From NCBI GenBank assembly GCA_009741485.1, contig CM019228.1:10926696-10990695 (forward strand): a stretch of 64,000 nucleotides of DNA, given 5' to 3'. Both the position numbers and the translations under genes were made by a program. Below the pieces are notes generated by a model, which saw nothing but the letters and a program-made list of their open reading frames with translations, was not told where the DNA came from and did no database searches. Shown here piece after piece: positions 52,815-64,000 of this stretch. Source of the stretch: Malurus cyaneus samueli. Its lineage: Eukaryota > Chordata > Aves > Passeriformes > Maluridae. Every line of letters starts with the position of its first letter. Position 1 is the first letter of the stretch.

Positions 52815-53367
52815 GGTTACCTGGGGCTCCCACCTGGACTACTGTGTCCAGCTCTGGGGTCCTCAGCACAGGGAAGATGTGGGCCCATGGAAATGGGTCC
52901 AGAGGAGGCTACAAAGACAATCAGAGGGCTGGAGCACCTCTGCTGTGAGGAAAGGCTGGGAGAGCTGGGGTTGCTCAGCCTGGTGAATGCAGGCTCCAGG
53001 AAGGCCTCATAGTGACCTTTCAATACTTAAAGGAGGCCTACAAGAAAAATGGGGACAAACTTTTTAGTGGGGCCTGCCAGGATAAGACAGGGGGCAATGT
53101 CTTTAAATTAAAGAAGGGTTGATCTGGATTAGATATAAGGAAAAACTTTTGCCACCCTCACTGTGAAATAAGACTGGCACAGACCACCACAGAGCAGTGG
53201 TGGATGCCCCAACCCTGGAAACATCCACGGTCAGATTGCACAGGGCTTGGAACAATCTCATCTGATTAAAGATGTCCCTGTTCTTTGCAGAGGATTTGGA
53301 CTGGGTGACCTTTAAAAGGTCTCTTACAACCCAAACTATTCTGTGATTCTACACTTCTATGATTCTA
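52815..53367 (+). mobile_element. CR1 LINE, 3' part, plus orientation
   Basis: About 550 bp of an avian CR1 element truncated at its 5' end, as is usual. Recognisable consensus phrases in order are CTGTGTCCAGCTCTGGGG, GATCAGAGGGCTGGAGCACCT-like text, TTTCAATACTTAAAGGAGGCCT, AGATATAAGGAAAAAC, GTGGTGGATGCCCCAACCC and GGTGACCTTTAAAAGGT. It ends in the CR1 3' terminal ATTCTATGATTCTA repeats at 53345-53367. No intact reverse transcriptase frame remains. It lies opposite to the direction of CABIN1. Confidence 0.92.
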
Positions 53368-56300
53368 CCTCAGCCTAATTTTAAGAGAATTGAAAATTGC
53401 TTCAGAACACAGAACTATCAGCTATCATTTCTGACTACATCTTGTAGCACCCAAAAATAGTGAACCTGGCACAGAGCATTACTGAAGTTATTCTGATAAC
53501 TCTCCTGCCTTAAAAGACTGCATGGGCAGTAGAGCACAACAAAACCTCCATCATTTAGTGCAGTATTTGCACTAATAGAAAGGAAAGGAGGATGAGAAGC
53601 TAATGACATTAAGAGCTATGCTAATTGTTGAGATTTAGCACACTGTTAATGTAGAATTAGGTTCAGTTTCTTCATGCTGAAACACTGCAGTAAGGGTCTC
53701 CTTTCACAGGATGTCACTTCCTACTATTTCAGTAGGCTTGAAGGCTTTGAAGAAACACATTTTCACCTACATAAATACCAAGTTTTAGATGTAAATTACT
53801 GATTATCCAATACTTAAAGAATCATTGATTTTGAGTATTTTAAACTAGGCTGTCAGAGTGCTAAAAAGTTATTTTACCAAAATGCTCTGATTTTTATGCC
53901 AACACAAACTGGTCTTCAATCCTACATCCTTTGCTTTTCAACAAACAAAATGCATAACTGCCCACTCCCACCCAACAGCTGACATCCAGCATCCCTGCAC
54001 TGACAGCACAGAGTGTCTTTCAGCTTTTAGACTCTCCTCTACATAATGACATACAGAGTGAAATATCAAGATGAGAGTCTATAAAATCCCAGTGTTTGCA
54101 AAATATTTCTGCATGTTCATACAATCCTTAGAAAAAGTGACAGGAGCCACCTTTATATTTTACATCTATATCACCATGGTAGACTCAAAATCTCAGAACA
54201 TATCAAAAGCTAGAGGGTTCGATCAGTAGTACAGAGGAAATGCTATCATTTCAGAAAACAATACTGATCAAGCACTCAGTGTTCTTTCTTGTCACTACCA
54301 AATTACTAGAATACATGGCATTAGGAAATCCTGCTGAAAGAGATCTTTGAGCCTGAAGGAACATAAATCAAAAGGTCCAGAGAATGCTTGCTACTAATTT
54401 CCATCACAATTTTTGAAAACAGAAAACCCTCTACAGCAGCATCACATGGCATTCAGAAAACACAATCAAGTGATTAATTTTAAATCCAGTGAAGTTTAAT
54501 TTTATCTTGATACAAAATTACACCTTCACAAAAGTTACTTAGAAACATTTTCCTTAAAACACCTGCTGGCTAAGATGCATCCCTCAGACAAACATTTTTA
54601 TCCCAGAGAACTGTGAGTGACTATGCAGCCACACTACTTAACTTAGGGACTTTTGAAAAGAGTACATTTTACCTCAGTGACCTGGTCTCAACTGACCCTG
54701 GTAAGTATGAAAAAGCAAGTAAGTTCAAGGTGACACAACACAAAATCAGATTTCTGCACTGTGCATACTGAAACTTGGTCAGAGAAAGGCCACGTCATTA
54801 CTCGGAAGTGACAAACCCATATGTAACTACTCTGGTTGGGTACGGGCAATTTTCTTTAAAGCTGTTATGACCTTAGATTCATGCTCAGTAGTTCACAAGC
54901 CACAGAGTTCAAAACTCACATAGGTAGGGGGTTTGGCAGCTTATTTAGGAACAAATCAAGACTATGAAAAAAGCTAGTAAACTTCACTGAATAGACTGTG
55001 AAGTTACTCACAAAAATTAAGAGAGCTGGATATGGAACTTAATGAAGAACTTTCAGTACTTTTAACAGCACGAATACAAGCAAGCACTACTAACCAGGAT
55101 GTAAAATAAAATGCAATACATACCAGGAATAGTACTAAAAATATATACTCAACTGTTCACTATTGGAAAACACATTCGGAAAAGAGACAAGAATGGCATG
55201 TTCCATGACAGGCTGGTATTTTAGTATGTGCACACAATCTGGAAGCACAGAGAAATATTTGAATCTTTTGTCAGTGTCGAGAAGAAAAAAAGCAATAGAA
55301 AGCTGAAGGGAATAAAAATTTAAACTCCTCTAGTGTTCTGACAGAGGTAAAGTGACAGCAGGAGCTAGCAGAAAAGCCTTTCAGACCAGAATCCTATAAG
55401 ATCTGTCTAGGGTTCCCTATCCCTTTTTCTAACGCCAGTTTGAGAAAGACATGTGTTTGTAAACACATGACTTAATTCATATTTGAAGGTCACAGTTCTA
55501 TCTGAGGTTTCATACCGGCTTAGGAATGACAGAAGTACACATCCTGGATTTCAAACAGTTTGTCAGCTAAAGTTGAGGGCAGGAAGCAGCCTATTTGAAA
55601 TAGGTAGGAAGAAACAAACATCCCATAATAGCGGTTATGAACCAGAAAAAGACATATGTAGTGGTAAAGCCTTGGAGAAGACATACTCCTCTCTAACAAC
55701 TAAAGCTCTACATGAGTTTGCACATTTCATCCTCAACAATTAAGAGCCTTGAATTAAGCCATTAGGAGCTGACAAGTAATTAATTTCATTATCTCTTTTC
55801 TCCCCACTACAGCAGCATCCACAGAACACTTCCATTCTCTGTCCAGCAAGTGGAGGCCCTGAAGGAATCCTGACGGCTATAAAAGGTAAAAAAATCTCTT
55901 TCTGTTATGCACCCCACAGCTAATCTCAAGTATCTTTTCTCCTCTGATACAAGAATTCATGAAACAAAAAAGAATTTCATCAACTCTTTTTCAAGTATTT
56001 TACCTTTTTCTTTTTGAGAGGGGATATATATGTGTGTTAACATCTAACACGGTCTTGTTTTCAGACACTCCCAGGGCTTCCTCAGAAAAACAAAAGCAGC
56101 TCTTTATCCAGTTGTAAGCATTACTGGAAATGCCTAATTCAAGTAAACATTTAGGCAGCAGGCTGCCTAGCACCCCAACTAAAGTTGACTGATCTTTGAT
56201 AACACCAGAGGAACAAGACATTGCAGGGAAGCAATAATTCAATTACCCTACTTACAGTAACATAAATCACAGTATACACAGGGGAGCTTCGATATTCAAC

Positions 56301-57399
56301 CAGCAGTAATACTACAACAGCTTGATCTAACAAGGCACGGCAATGTCTCAGCTCGGCAGAAGACAGGGTATGGTCTGCTGGTGTTTGATATCAGTGATAC
56401 AGTGGGATAGAAATTATTTGAGAACAACCAGAGTTATTTTTAAGGGGGAGGAGGAGTTAGGAAGGCCTCAACATTTAGAGTATTTCAGACTCCAATAAAG
56501 AGGCTAAAAACACACAACAGTCCTATTACTGAAAACAGTATCTGGGTATTCAAGATGTCAACCTGAATATGCTCCAATAGAAAAGACACAACTTCCAGCT
56601 CCCTGGGTAATAAAAACCTCTACAGCATATGCTTTAATTCCTAGATCTGCTTCATGCAAAATGCCCCCAGCACACTCAAAAATCTGCCATTGCACAAATA
56701 AACAGAGGCTGCAGTAAATTAAAAAAAAATAGAAACATGGAGCTGCCACAGCCAATGCCGCAAACAGCATGTGGCACTTGCTTTATGCACAACACCAGAA
56801 TTTACTGCAATTAAGACATACGTTCTAAAATTATAAACATGTGACCAGACAAAGCTGACTGGTTTTAACAAACTGCTAATTAAATTGGAATCCTCTTATC
56901 CTCTCTCTCTTTTTAGCTGAATGAAGCAGCAACTGTTACAGCATAGTAGCTCATGCAAAATAGACGCTGAACAACAGGCTTTCCTGTTAGGTCACCGTTA
57001 AGCAGGGGAATCTCCCGTGTGTGCCCGGCTCTCGTAGCAGAGCAGGGAGCGCACAGCAGAGAGCACAGCTGGGCTGCTCTGTGCCAGCCTGGATTCTTAG
57101 AGACCTACCGGCTCTTTGCTCTTCCACACATGAAAGCCGCCCTTCGCAAGCTTTAGGGCTGGATTGAAAACGAAGGTGCTAAGTAATTCATCCCACCCAG
57201 GGGGTGGAGGAAGGAGAAATCCCAAACAATACAGACCGAATCAAACAAAAATCCCTCACCCTTTCGTCCCCCCTTCCAAACTTCTCTCGACTCCTCCGTT
57301 TCCCATCGCCCTCAGGATTTTCCCGTGCAGCAAAGCAGCTCTGTTCAGCCTCTAACCGCAGGCGAACCGAACTAATGAAATAAGTATTTCCCAACCACG

Positions 57400-58600
57400 A
57401 CGGCAAATGTCATCAGATCTCGTCTCCCTCCCTCCAGCTCGGAGCTGGGATGAGCCCAGCGGCGCCCGCAGCCCGCCCAGCACGGGGAAGGGATTCCCCG
57501 CAGGTCACGGCCAGCTGCTCGGGAGGCTTTGAGTACCCGCGGGCAAGCGGAATAGGAAACGGCAAAGGCACGACACGGCACATCGAGGAACGCCCTAAAG
57601 CGCAGGGGGGGCGGCAGCTGTTTGTGCTGCTGCGAACAGAGAGACCGAACTTCCTCCAGCACCGCATCTGTCCCTACCGGAGCCCCCGGCGCCCCCGCGG
57701 GCATCACCCGCAGCCCGGCGCGTTCCCTCGGCCGCCCGCCCGCCGGCCCCGGCTCCCCGCGCGGCCGTGGAGCGTGTGCGGGGGGAGTTCCCCCGAGCCG
57801 CCCCCGCACTCACCACACCGAGGCGCGGGCTGGCTCCGCCGGAGTTCCCCGGCGGCCGCGGAGCCGGAGCGCGCCCGCCCCGCCCGGGCCCCGCGCCGCC
57901 TCGCGCCCCACCTGACCGCCCCGCCCGGCTCACACTTCCTCTCGCACCGGAGTTGCCCGAGCCCTGGAAGCCGCATACCTCGGATTTCCTGCCGCCGCGG
58001 ATAGTTATTTATTTTATTTCTCCCTCTTTCTTCGCCGCCGGGAGGCTGCGGGCCGGGGCCGGCCGTGCCTGACAAGAGGATGTCGGTGCCGGTTACCGCC
58101 GAGCCTGGCTCGCAGCCATCCCGCTTAGGGCAGCGGACCAACAGCTGCCGCTGTCGGTTCGCGAGCATTAATAAAAAACAGTTATCTGCTCCCACTGTCC
58201 GCCAAACCTTCCCGAAATATTCCCTGACCCAGTTTAACCCCGCGGGTGCCGCTTCACCGCCCTTCACCTCGCCGCCACCGAAGGCCCGTTCGTGACCTAT
58301 TTTTCCCCGGCGCGGCCGGCTCGCTGCTGTGCCCGCAGCGCCGAAGCGGCGGGGCCCGCCGGGATGCTCGGAGCGCCGGAGCGCGGCCGCCCGCCACCGG
58401 CCGCCTCCCCGCCGCAGCTGCCGCCATGGCCGGGCGCGGGGCGCCCCCGCAGCGGCACAGCCCGCACCGCTGTGCGCTCGCCCCCGCGGGGCCACACCGC
58501 AGCTCCCCCGCACGGCACCGACACGCGGCGCGGCAGCCTCGGGCACCGTTCCCCCGTGCTGGCGCTGGCACATCGCTCCCTCCCCGGCTCCTGCGGTACC
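57400..58600. promoter_or_regulatory. CpG island, probable promoter
   Basis: About 1.2 kb with very high GC and abundant undepleted CpG, in sharp contrast to the rest of the window. It contains GC boxes and GGAAGTG/CCGGAAG-type ETS-like sites. On the minus strand there are convincing 5' splice sites: GGTGTG/GTGAGTGC with the exon edge at 57814, CCGAG/GTATGCGG at 57979 and, just outside the island, GCCG/GTAGGTC at 57109. Comparably good plus-strand donors were not noticed, which favours transcription toward CABIN1. Which gene it serves is not shown by the sequence. The long ORFs in the island on both strands reflect GC content. Confidence 0.8.
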
Positions 58601-61600
58601 AGGGGGTGCTGCTGGCACCGTTCTCGCACCAGTCCTTTGCCACTTCTTTCTTTACATCCTTGTGCCTTTCTCAAACTATTTGAAAGGAAAAAGAAATGTC
58701 TCCCCTTGTCCTTTTCCGCCGACTTCCCTCTCCCTACTTTTGATGATTTCGGTGAATCCCACGTTAACAGACCCAAAACGCGTGCCAGTCCACTGCCAAC
58801 CTCAGTCCATGTAATCCTGCCTCACAAACTCACTGATACATCTTTCTCAATCTCAGCTGAGCACAGCTAAACCCATCTTCTTTTCCCAGCCAGTGATCCA
58901 GGCTCTGCTCCAGATTACCCTCATCTCAGAAGTTTAAACATTTTATCTTTACTTGCTCCTTTCTCTCACTTTTGCAAGCAGAGCAATTGCTTTGACCGCT
59001 TCCTTGCCTTTCTAAGCATTGCAGGGACTTGGTTTGGTTCATTTTTTTCCCTTTCTCTCTTATTAGGATTATTCTGAAGTGCTTAAAATCCATCCTGTTT
59101 ACTGACACCTCAGGTTTAATACCTTGCTTCTCAACTGCAACAGTTCCCATATGCTAGGCAGAAGTCAGGTGCTAACATTATCTTCTTTTCCCATCACTTT
59201 AGCCACTTTTCACCCATCTTTGCATTTCTTCATTTTCCTATTTTATTAGCACAGCAGTTCAAGGATTCTCACACTGAAAGCTCTATATACCTTGTCACTT
59301 CCTAATTATTTGCATACTTAACAGCACCTTGAAAATATAGCTATTACACAGAATTTAGCTATCCTATTTATCTATTATAAAATTATATTCATCAGCAATA
59401 CCCTGTGTCTATGTCTCCACTTAAACGGTAAGACACAGCTTTTTTTTTTTTTTTTGTTTTAAAGCTAAGATTTCACTATAGGCATTACCACTGTCTAAAC
59501 AAACCCATGTCTTCGTTGCCTCTCACATCTTTCCACCAAAGGCAATAACAAATTCTGTATTGAATAACAACGCAGTTTTGGCATTACCACCTCAAAAATC
59601 CATTAACCTTTACTCTTTTGACTGCATAACATGGATTTACATTTTAAATACAGAACTGAAATGAATACATACTTTCTATGTATTCATGCAAATAGGGTTG
59701 TTTCTGACCTGCCCTTTTTCATCTGCTCCTTTAGTCACAACAGCTCCTATCTCCTGCACTACACTGGGGCTTTTTCCTATCTATTGTTATTTTTAATGCA
59801 AATTAAGTAGTTGCTGTGCCTGAAATTAAATACATAATTGGTGTTCACTAGATTTGAAATTGTCTCTTTATCTTTAAAGTTTAAAAGTATATGTTTTTCA
59901 ACACGTATCTTCTTTAGTTCTGTCCAATTCCAAAGGTTTCTTACCAATCCTTTGGTCTCTCTGACCAGCATTTTCATTAATCCCCATGGTATTTCCCATG
60001 TTTGCATTACAGACTCCTACAGCACACATTGGTCAGTCGTCTGAACCATCACAAGCAGAGCAAATTTTGCAATATTTGCATGTGCAGGTGCAAATTGGTT
60101 ACCCAAAGTAAAAACTACATCTCCTCCATGAAGGGTAAGTGGCATCCCCTGCATCTGTGGGAACCAACAACACACCACAGGATTTCCATGTTCTGGATAC
60201 AGGATACACTATGGGGATGCTCCAAATTCAGCAGGATTGTGCAACAAAAATGGATAAAATTAACTGATGCTCATAGAAAGGGACTAAACCCTTGGGGCTC
60301 ATGTCAGAAATATCCTTGAGTTATTCACAGGCACTCACACATCCTCCTAAGCTGCATTCCTGGTTCAGGCAGTCCTGCTCCAGGCTCCTGCAGAGGATGG
60401 CTGGCACCATCCCACCAGCATTCTTGGTTCAGACTTAACACCATGTAAAAACAAAGGCCTTTTCACTCATAACTTTTATACAGCACAGTATTTGGAACAC
60501 TGTTTAAAATATTCTGGCTGATTAAGGGTAAAAAATGATCAACTATTTTCTTGTTTTATTAGTTGGAGACATTGTGCAAATGAGGGCTGTAGAAACAGCA
60601 AACATCTACTGCTTTTAAAGCTTCATTTAGGTGATACAGAAGCAAAACAATGCGGCTTTATGCATTTTGGCAAGGAAGAATGGATGGGAAAAAGACTGAC
60701 ATAGCAATTACAGGGAACTTGAAACATGCCCAGAGTCAACAAGATGACCTAACATTTGTCCTTTTAAAAATAAATACTCAGAATGAATAGTTTCAGCTCA
60801 GCAAACCATCTCTGAGAAAGAAAAACAATCATCCTAGGTGCAAACTGGTAATCCTCAAAGACCATGTCCTATACTTGTCTTTCAGTTATGGGAATGGAGG
60901 AGTGCACAGCACTATTCCAGACCATTAAAACTGACAAGTTTGTATTGCATTCCATGTTTCCTACTTGGAATCTCATTTAAATTTTTTGTTTAAAAATCCT
61001 CAACTCAAAACCAATCAGAAATATCTGATGAACACCTCAGCCAGAATCACTTACAGGATGTGAGCTCTAGCACGTGCTCTCCGCTGCCACAACACTAAGA
61101 GCCAGATGGAAATGATTTTACACTTCTGCACCCTGGGACTTCTCCATGAAATGTTCTAGGTGAATAATGAATTCTCAGAAAGATTGCAGGCCTCTCTGCA
61201 CTGCTGAGATAAGGGTGCCAGCTTTCCTTGCAAGTACAGCACATGAGCTTAAGGTCATTTGAAATTCTGTTCCATTTTCAAATGATTTTCTTCTGTTTGA
61301 AGGATGTGCACTGTGAATCCTAGCATGAACTCTATTTCCACTTAGCACAAGTAGATTTCACCCCTTGTTTTTGAGGAAGTAAGACCTTGTTTTCACTTAG
61401 AGATGACTTTTTTTCCCTTGTAGAGATAAGAGTAAGCTCAAGCTTCCAGCTCAGTGCAAGTCCTACAGGAACTAGAAAGTATTATTCCTCCAGCAGCAGT
61501 ATTTGCCTCCTTTAACTCAGATATTTTCAGTCTTGCAAACAGTCATATAACAATAGCTACCAGATTGAAATATTTGCCTAGAAACACCTGTTTAATCCAG

Positions 61601-63378
61601 AATTGCAAATTTTGTAGTCTTATTTAAGCATTTTCCAGGAAAATTTCTCCTTTCCATCAGTGCTGGGACTGAATATGTTGTAATTTTGTATTTGTAAAAC
61701 TTACTCAAGAACAGCAATTTCTACATATAAAGTTATTATTTTGGGAATTTCATACGGACCATATGCTGTCTCTTTAGATACTAACAAATGTAAAATCATA
61801 ACAAATTATTTGTCTACATACTACATTTAAACTGTTCTCAAAAGGCCAAATGGAAGAAGCAAGCATGGGTGAAAAAGGAATAATGGGAGAGGAGTATGCC
61901 AAAAGGTAGCAATAGGAATAAATGAAGCTGAAAGGAGATTTGGAACAGAAATCCGAAGTTCATCATCTTGCTGCCTTCACACTGCTGCCCACATACTTAA
62001 AAGACTTCAGATTCAGATTCATCTCCTGGTGGGCCTTTCATTTTGTCAGCTCCAGTCTGCCGCAGGAGACAGCTCTCAGACAGAAGTTTTCAGGAAGAAA
62101 GACATTGCTTTCCTTTACCTTATCGATTTGAGAACATACAGAGGCAAGGAATTTTATTCTGGCTCAATTATTCACAAAAAGCAAGCAGAGACTTGTCAGA
62201 TTTTGAAGGGAGGAAAGTGACATATTGAGAAGACAGTGACAAAATAACCCAGAAAATAGTCCTACATGGGAATGGTTTACCTGCCTACACTGTCACAGTG
62301 ATGCTCAGCCCAGAAAACAGTGTCTGTGCCTTCCAGCAAAGACTTCAGATCGAGAGCAATACTCACTGATTACTCATTTGAAACTTAACTCTTCTGCTTA
62401 AAATTATTTCTTCCACCCTTTGTCAGCAGGGTCACATTGACTGATTGTCTGAATCCTAAGCTGAGAACTCCCTAGGCAGGAAATGTGTAAGGCAGTTAAG
62501 TCCTGTCTATGTGTCTCCTCCTTTCTTCCCTAACACAAATCCTTTTGCTTTCTAAGTGCCTGAGTACCAGGTGGCTCAATCTGAAAAAATAACTTTTATG
62601 GCACAAGAGTTGATATTTCTGAATGTCAGCCTGGGCAACTGACTTTTCTGAAGTTTCACATCAAGAGACTGATGATCTCCAAAGCAATCAACACTGAGTT
62701 TTTGGTAAAATTCTTCACTTGAAATTCTGCCTATTTCCTGATGGAGACTCCCTCCAGCTGGAACACATGCACTGCTGTTAATTTAAATTTCAGTCAGTTT
62801 CTAATACTTTTACACCTTAGTATTCTGTTTACAAACTATATAGAATATCACTTATTTGCTCATGCAATTTAAATATTGAAGTTTTTTTAAGAAAACCGTA
62901 AGTAAAAGCTTAAGCTTCCAAAATATTTGTTTGAAATAAGCTTAACTTTCAGAAAATGTCTGTGTACATAGTTGCATGTTTTATTTGAAACACTAAAAAA
63001 TGTGAAGTATTATTTTTGTTGGTCTGAAAGTAATGCTCTCTTTATTTTATTACTGAAATAATTCAGAAAAATACTTTTGCTTTATTATTAATTGGAAAAA
63101 ATGACAATGAAAATACCCTGACCTAAAACCCGCTGGGAAGTAAGTAATTTTCAGTAAGACCTTTAGTACAGAGCTGTCAGTCTAAGGGCAAACAAAGCCA
63201 TATGTTTTTCTTTCAAGCCTGTTAGAAAAACCACTGCGTTACAGGCATGAAAACAGCACCTTGATGTGTCACTAAACACAGCTTTTATGGATTAAGTTTA
63301 TCCCATTGTCAGTACTTCAGCTTACAAAGTATTTGGAATGTGCATTTCATTTCAACACTTACATGCCCTTTATGAGTA
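58601..63378. other. Non-coding region between the CpG island and the 63.5-kb exon candidate
   Basis: About 4.8 kb of AT-rich sequence. ORFs are short and unrecognisable. A T16 run is present at 59440-59455. No transposon or RNA gene seen. Confidence 0.6.
59440..59455. repeat. T16 homopolymer
   Basis: Sixteen T on the plus strand, interrupted by one G before four more T. No other structure nearby. Confidence 0.95.
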
Positions 63379-63384
63379 TTTATT
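63379..63384 (-). terminator. Possible polyadenylation signal for the 63.5-kb ORF
   Basis: The minus strand reads AATAAA followed by TACTCATAAAGG, about 130 nt after the TAG stop at 63513. AATAAA is common by chance in AT-rich DNA, so support is weak without the upstream exon being confirmed. Confidence 0.3.
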
Positions 63385-63512
63385 TTCTCTTATGCTACCA
63401 AGAAAATACCTTTGAAATAATTGCACTGCATTCATATCAGGAATCTCATCTTCCTTATACAACTATGCTGGCCTGCATAGCCCTGTTTCTCTTTAAAATC
63501 TGATTTATGATT

Positions 63513-63797
63513 CTATTTAAGTTTTTTTAACACTGAATCTGCCACGAGCTGTGAAACACATGGATTACAAACATAAAATATGTACTCTACATCGAGCAGA
63601 TCAGCCATGACAGAAGGCAGTGTTGAAGTGTCAGAGTTTGGGATGGTTACACACACTTCTCCATGGATGAGCTGCATGAACATAAAGGCCTGGCCTGTCT
63701 TCAGGTTTGCCCAGATTTTTCCCACTGGAAATACTTCAGTCACTTCAGGACCTGTATCACTGAAATAACTGGAGCTCAGTGATTCTGAAATGCTGTA
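63513..63797 (-). CDS. Unrecognised exon-like ORF, possibly a terminal coding exon
   Basis: The minus strand has an AT-rich pyrimidine tract and TTAATTACAG ending at about 63797, then an open frame of about 94 codons to a TAG at 63513-63515. An alternative acceptor TTTCAG lies eight bases further in. The peptide includes TGPEVTEVFPVGKIWANLK and GEVCVTIPNSDTS; third-base choice (CTG, GTG, ATC, AAG) looks like real vertebrate coding sequence. No methionine begins the frame, so it would be an internal or last exon. An AATAAA lies about 130 nt past the stop, which fits a last exon with a short 3' UTR. An internal donor, GAT/GTAGAGT at about 63593, would instead make it a shorter internal exon. 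I do not recognise the protein family. The opposite strand is also open over about 60 codons, so chance remains possible. Confidence 0.4.
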   Translation of the reverse strand, partial: YSISESLSSSYFSDTGPEVTEVFPVGKIWANLKTGQAFMFMQLIHGEVCVTIPNSDTSTLPSVMADLLDVEYIFYVCNPCVSQLVADSVLKKLK

Positions 63798-64000
63798 ATT
63801 AATAGTTATATTATTAATTAAGAAAAAAACAAGCAACAAACCCTAATATACTCTTAAACCCTGAGCATAGTCTGTCAGGAGGAGTAAACCAAGTATGTGC
63901 AAACAGAAATCATTTTAGCTTTACACCAAGCTCATTAAATGATCTCAAACATCTGAATACTTAAGAAAATGCCATTATATTAATGACTCCCACTAGTTTC

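Larger units (their letters stand above)
45253..57400. other. Region upstream of the first recognised CABIN1 exon; no named exon found
   Basis: About 12 kb in which I searched by eye for the preceding CABIN1 segments (for example the codons for NKTNFFN, LYTYSKTH and LQWARDV on the minus strand) and found none. It contains a sense-orientation CR1 copy at about 52815-53367, a (AC)10 microsatellite at 50643-50662 and a T18 run at 50937-50954. If CABIN1 continues beyond the window this is part of a very large intron. If the CpG island is its promoter, this is the first intron of a short form. Confidence 0.6.

Noticed and set aside
55815..55886. Plus-strand exon-like stretch between CCCCACTACAG and AAAAG/GTAAAA
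   Set aside because: Good splice-like edges, but the interior has stop codons in the tested frames, no partner exon is seen and no known peptide appears.
57704..58618. 304-codon minus-strand ORF in the CpG island
   Set aside because: GC-rich DNA lacks stop codons in all frames; several other long ORFs overlap it on both strands. The peptide is arginine-, glycine- and alanine-rich low complexity, typical of translated CpG islands.
57450..58870. Overlapping plus-strand ORFs of 97-192 codons in the CpG island
   Set aside because: Same reason: compositional artefacts, with no domain and no convincing plus-strand splice donor.
1..64000. CRISPR arrays, tRNA or rRNA genes, integrated phage, endogenous retrovirus genes
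   Set aside because: None were seen. Repeats present are CR1 fragments, simple repeats and one small duplication; no gag, pol or env-like frame was recognised.

Overview
The window is vertebrate nuclear DNA, almost certainly from a bird. It is AT-rich and gene-poor, with intron-split coding exons flanked by ordinary GT-AG splice sites. It carries two recognisable CR1 LINE fragments and no recognisable Alu or L1 elements. It has one CpG island and no sign of operons, ribosome-binding sites, CRISPR or bacterial mobile elements. The assembly is nearly gap-free, with a single ambiguous base at 35787.

The only gene I can name is CABIN1 (calcineurin-binding protein cabin-1), on the minus strand. 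I can place its last eight coding exons between 45252 and 17368. They join in phase to 1806 nt (601 residues plus stop), about the last quarter of a protein of roughly 2,200 residues. This part holds a conserved helical stretch, an RKRK basic cluster, a serine-rich low-complexity linker, the PxIxIT-type calcineurin docking motif, the amphipathic helix that binds MEF2, and an acidic C-terminus. A 3' UTR of about 1.3 kb runs to a polyadenylation signal near 16109.

Layout from left to right: 1-16089 is apparently non-coding DNA downstream of CABIN1. 16090-45252 holds the CABIN1 3' UTR, eight coding exons and seven introns; the introns carry a 17-bp minisatellite, an almost perfect 100-bp tandem duplication and an antisense CR1 fragment. 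45253-57400 has no CABIN1 exon that I can find and contains a sense-oriented CR1 copy. 57400-58600 is a strong CpG island. 58600-63380 looks non-coding. 63379-63797 holds an unrecognised minus-strand exon-like ORF with a stop codon and a nearby AATAAA.

The main puzzle is the 5' side of CABIN1. The other three quarters of the protein are not visible in the 18.7 kb upstream of the first recognised exon. That interval contains a CpG island with good minus-strand splice donors and what may be the 3' end of another minus-strand gene. Possible explanations are a very large intron, an internal promoter for a short C-terminal CABIN1 isoform, a real rearrangement, or an assembly join. I regard this as the best lead in the window, but it is not established.
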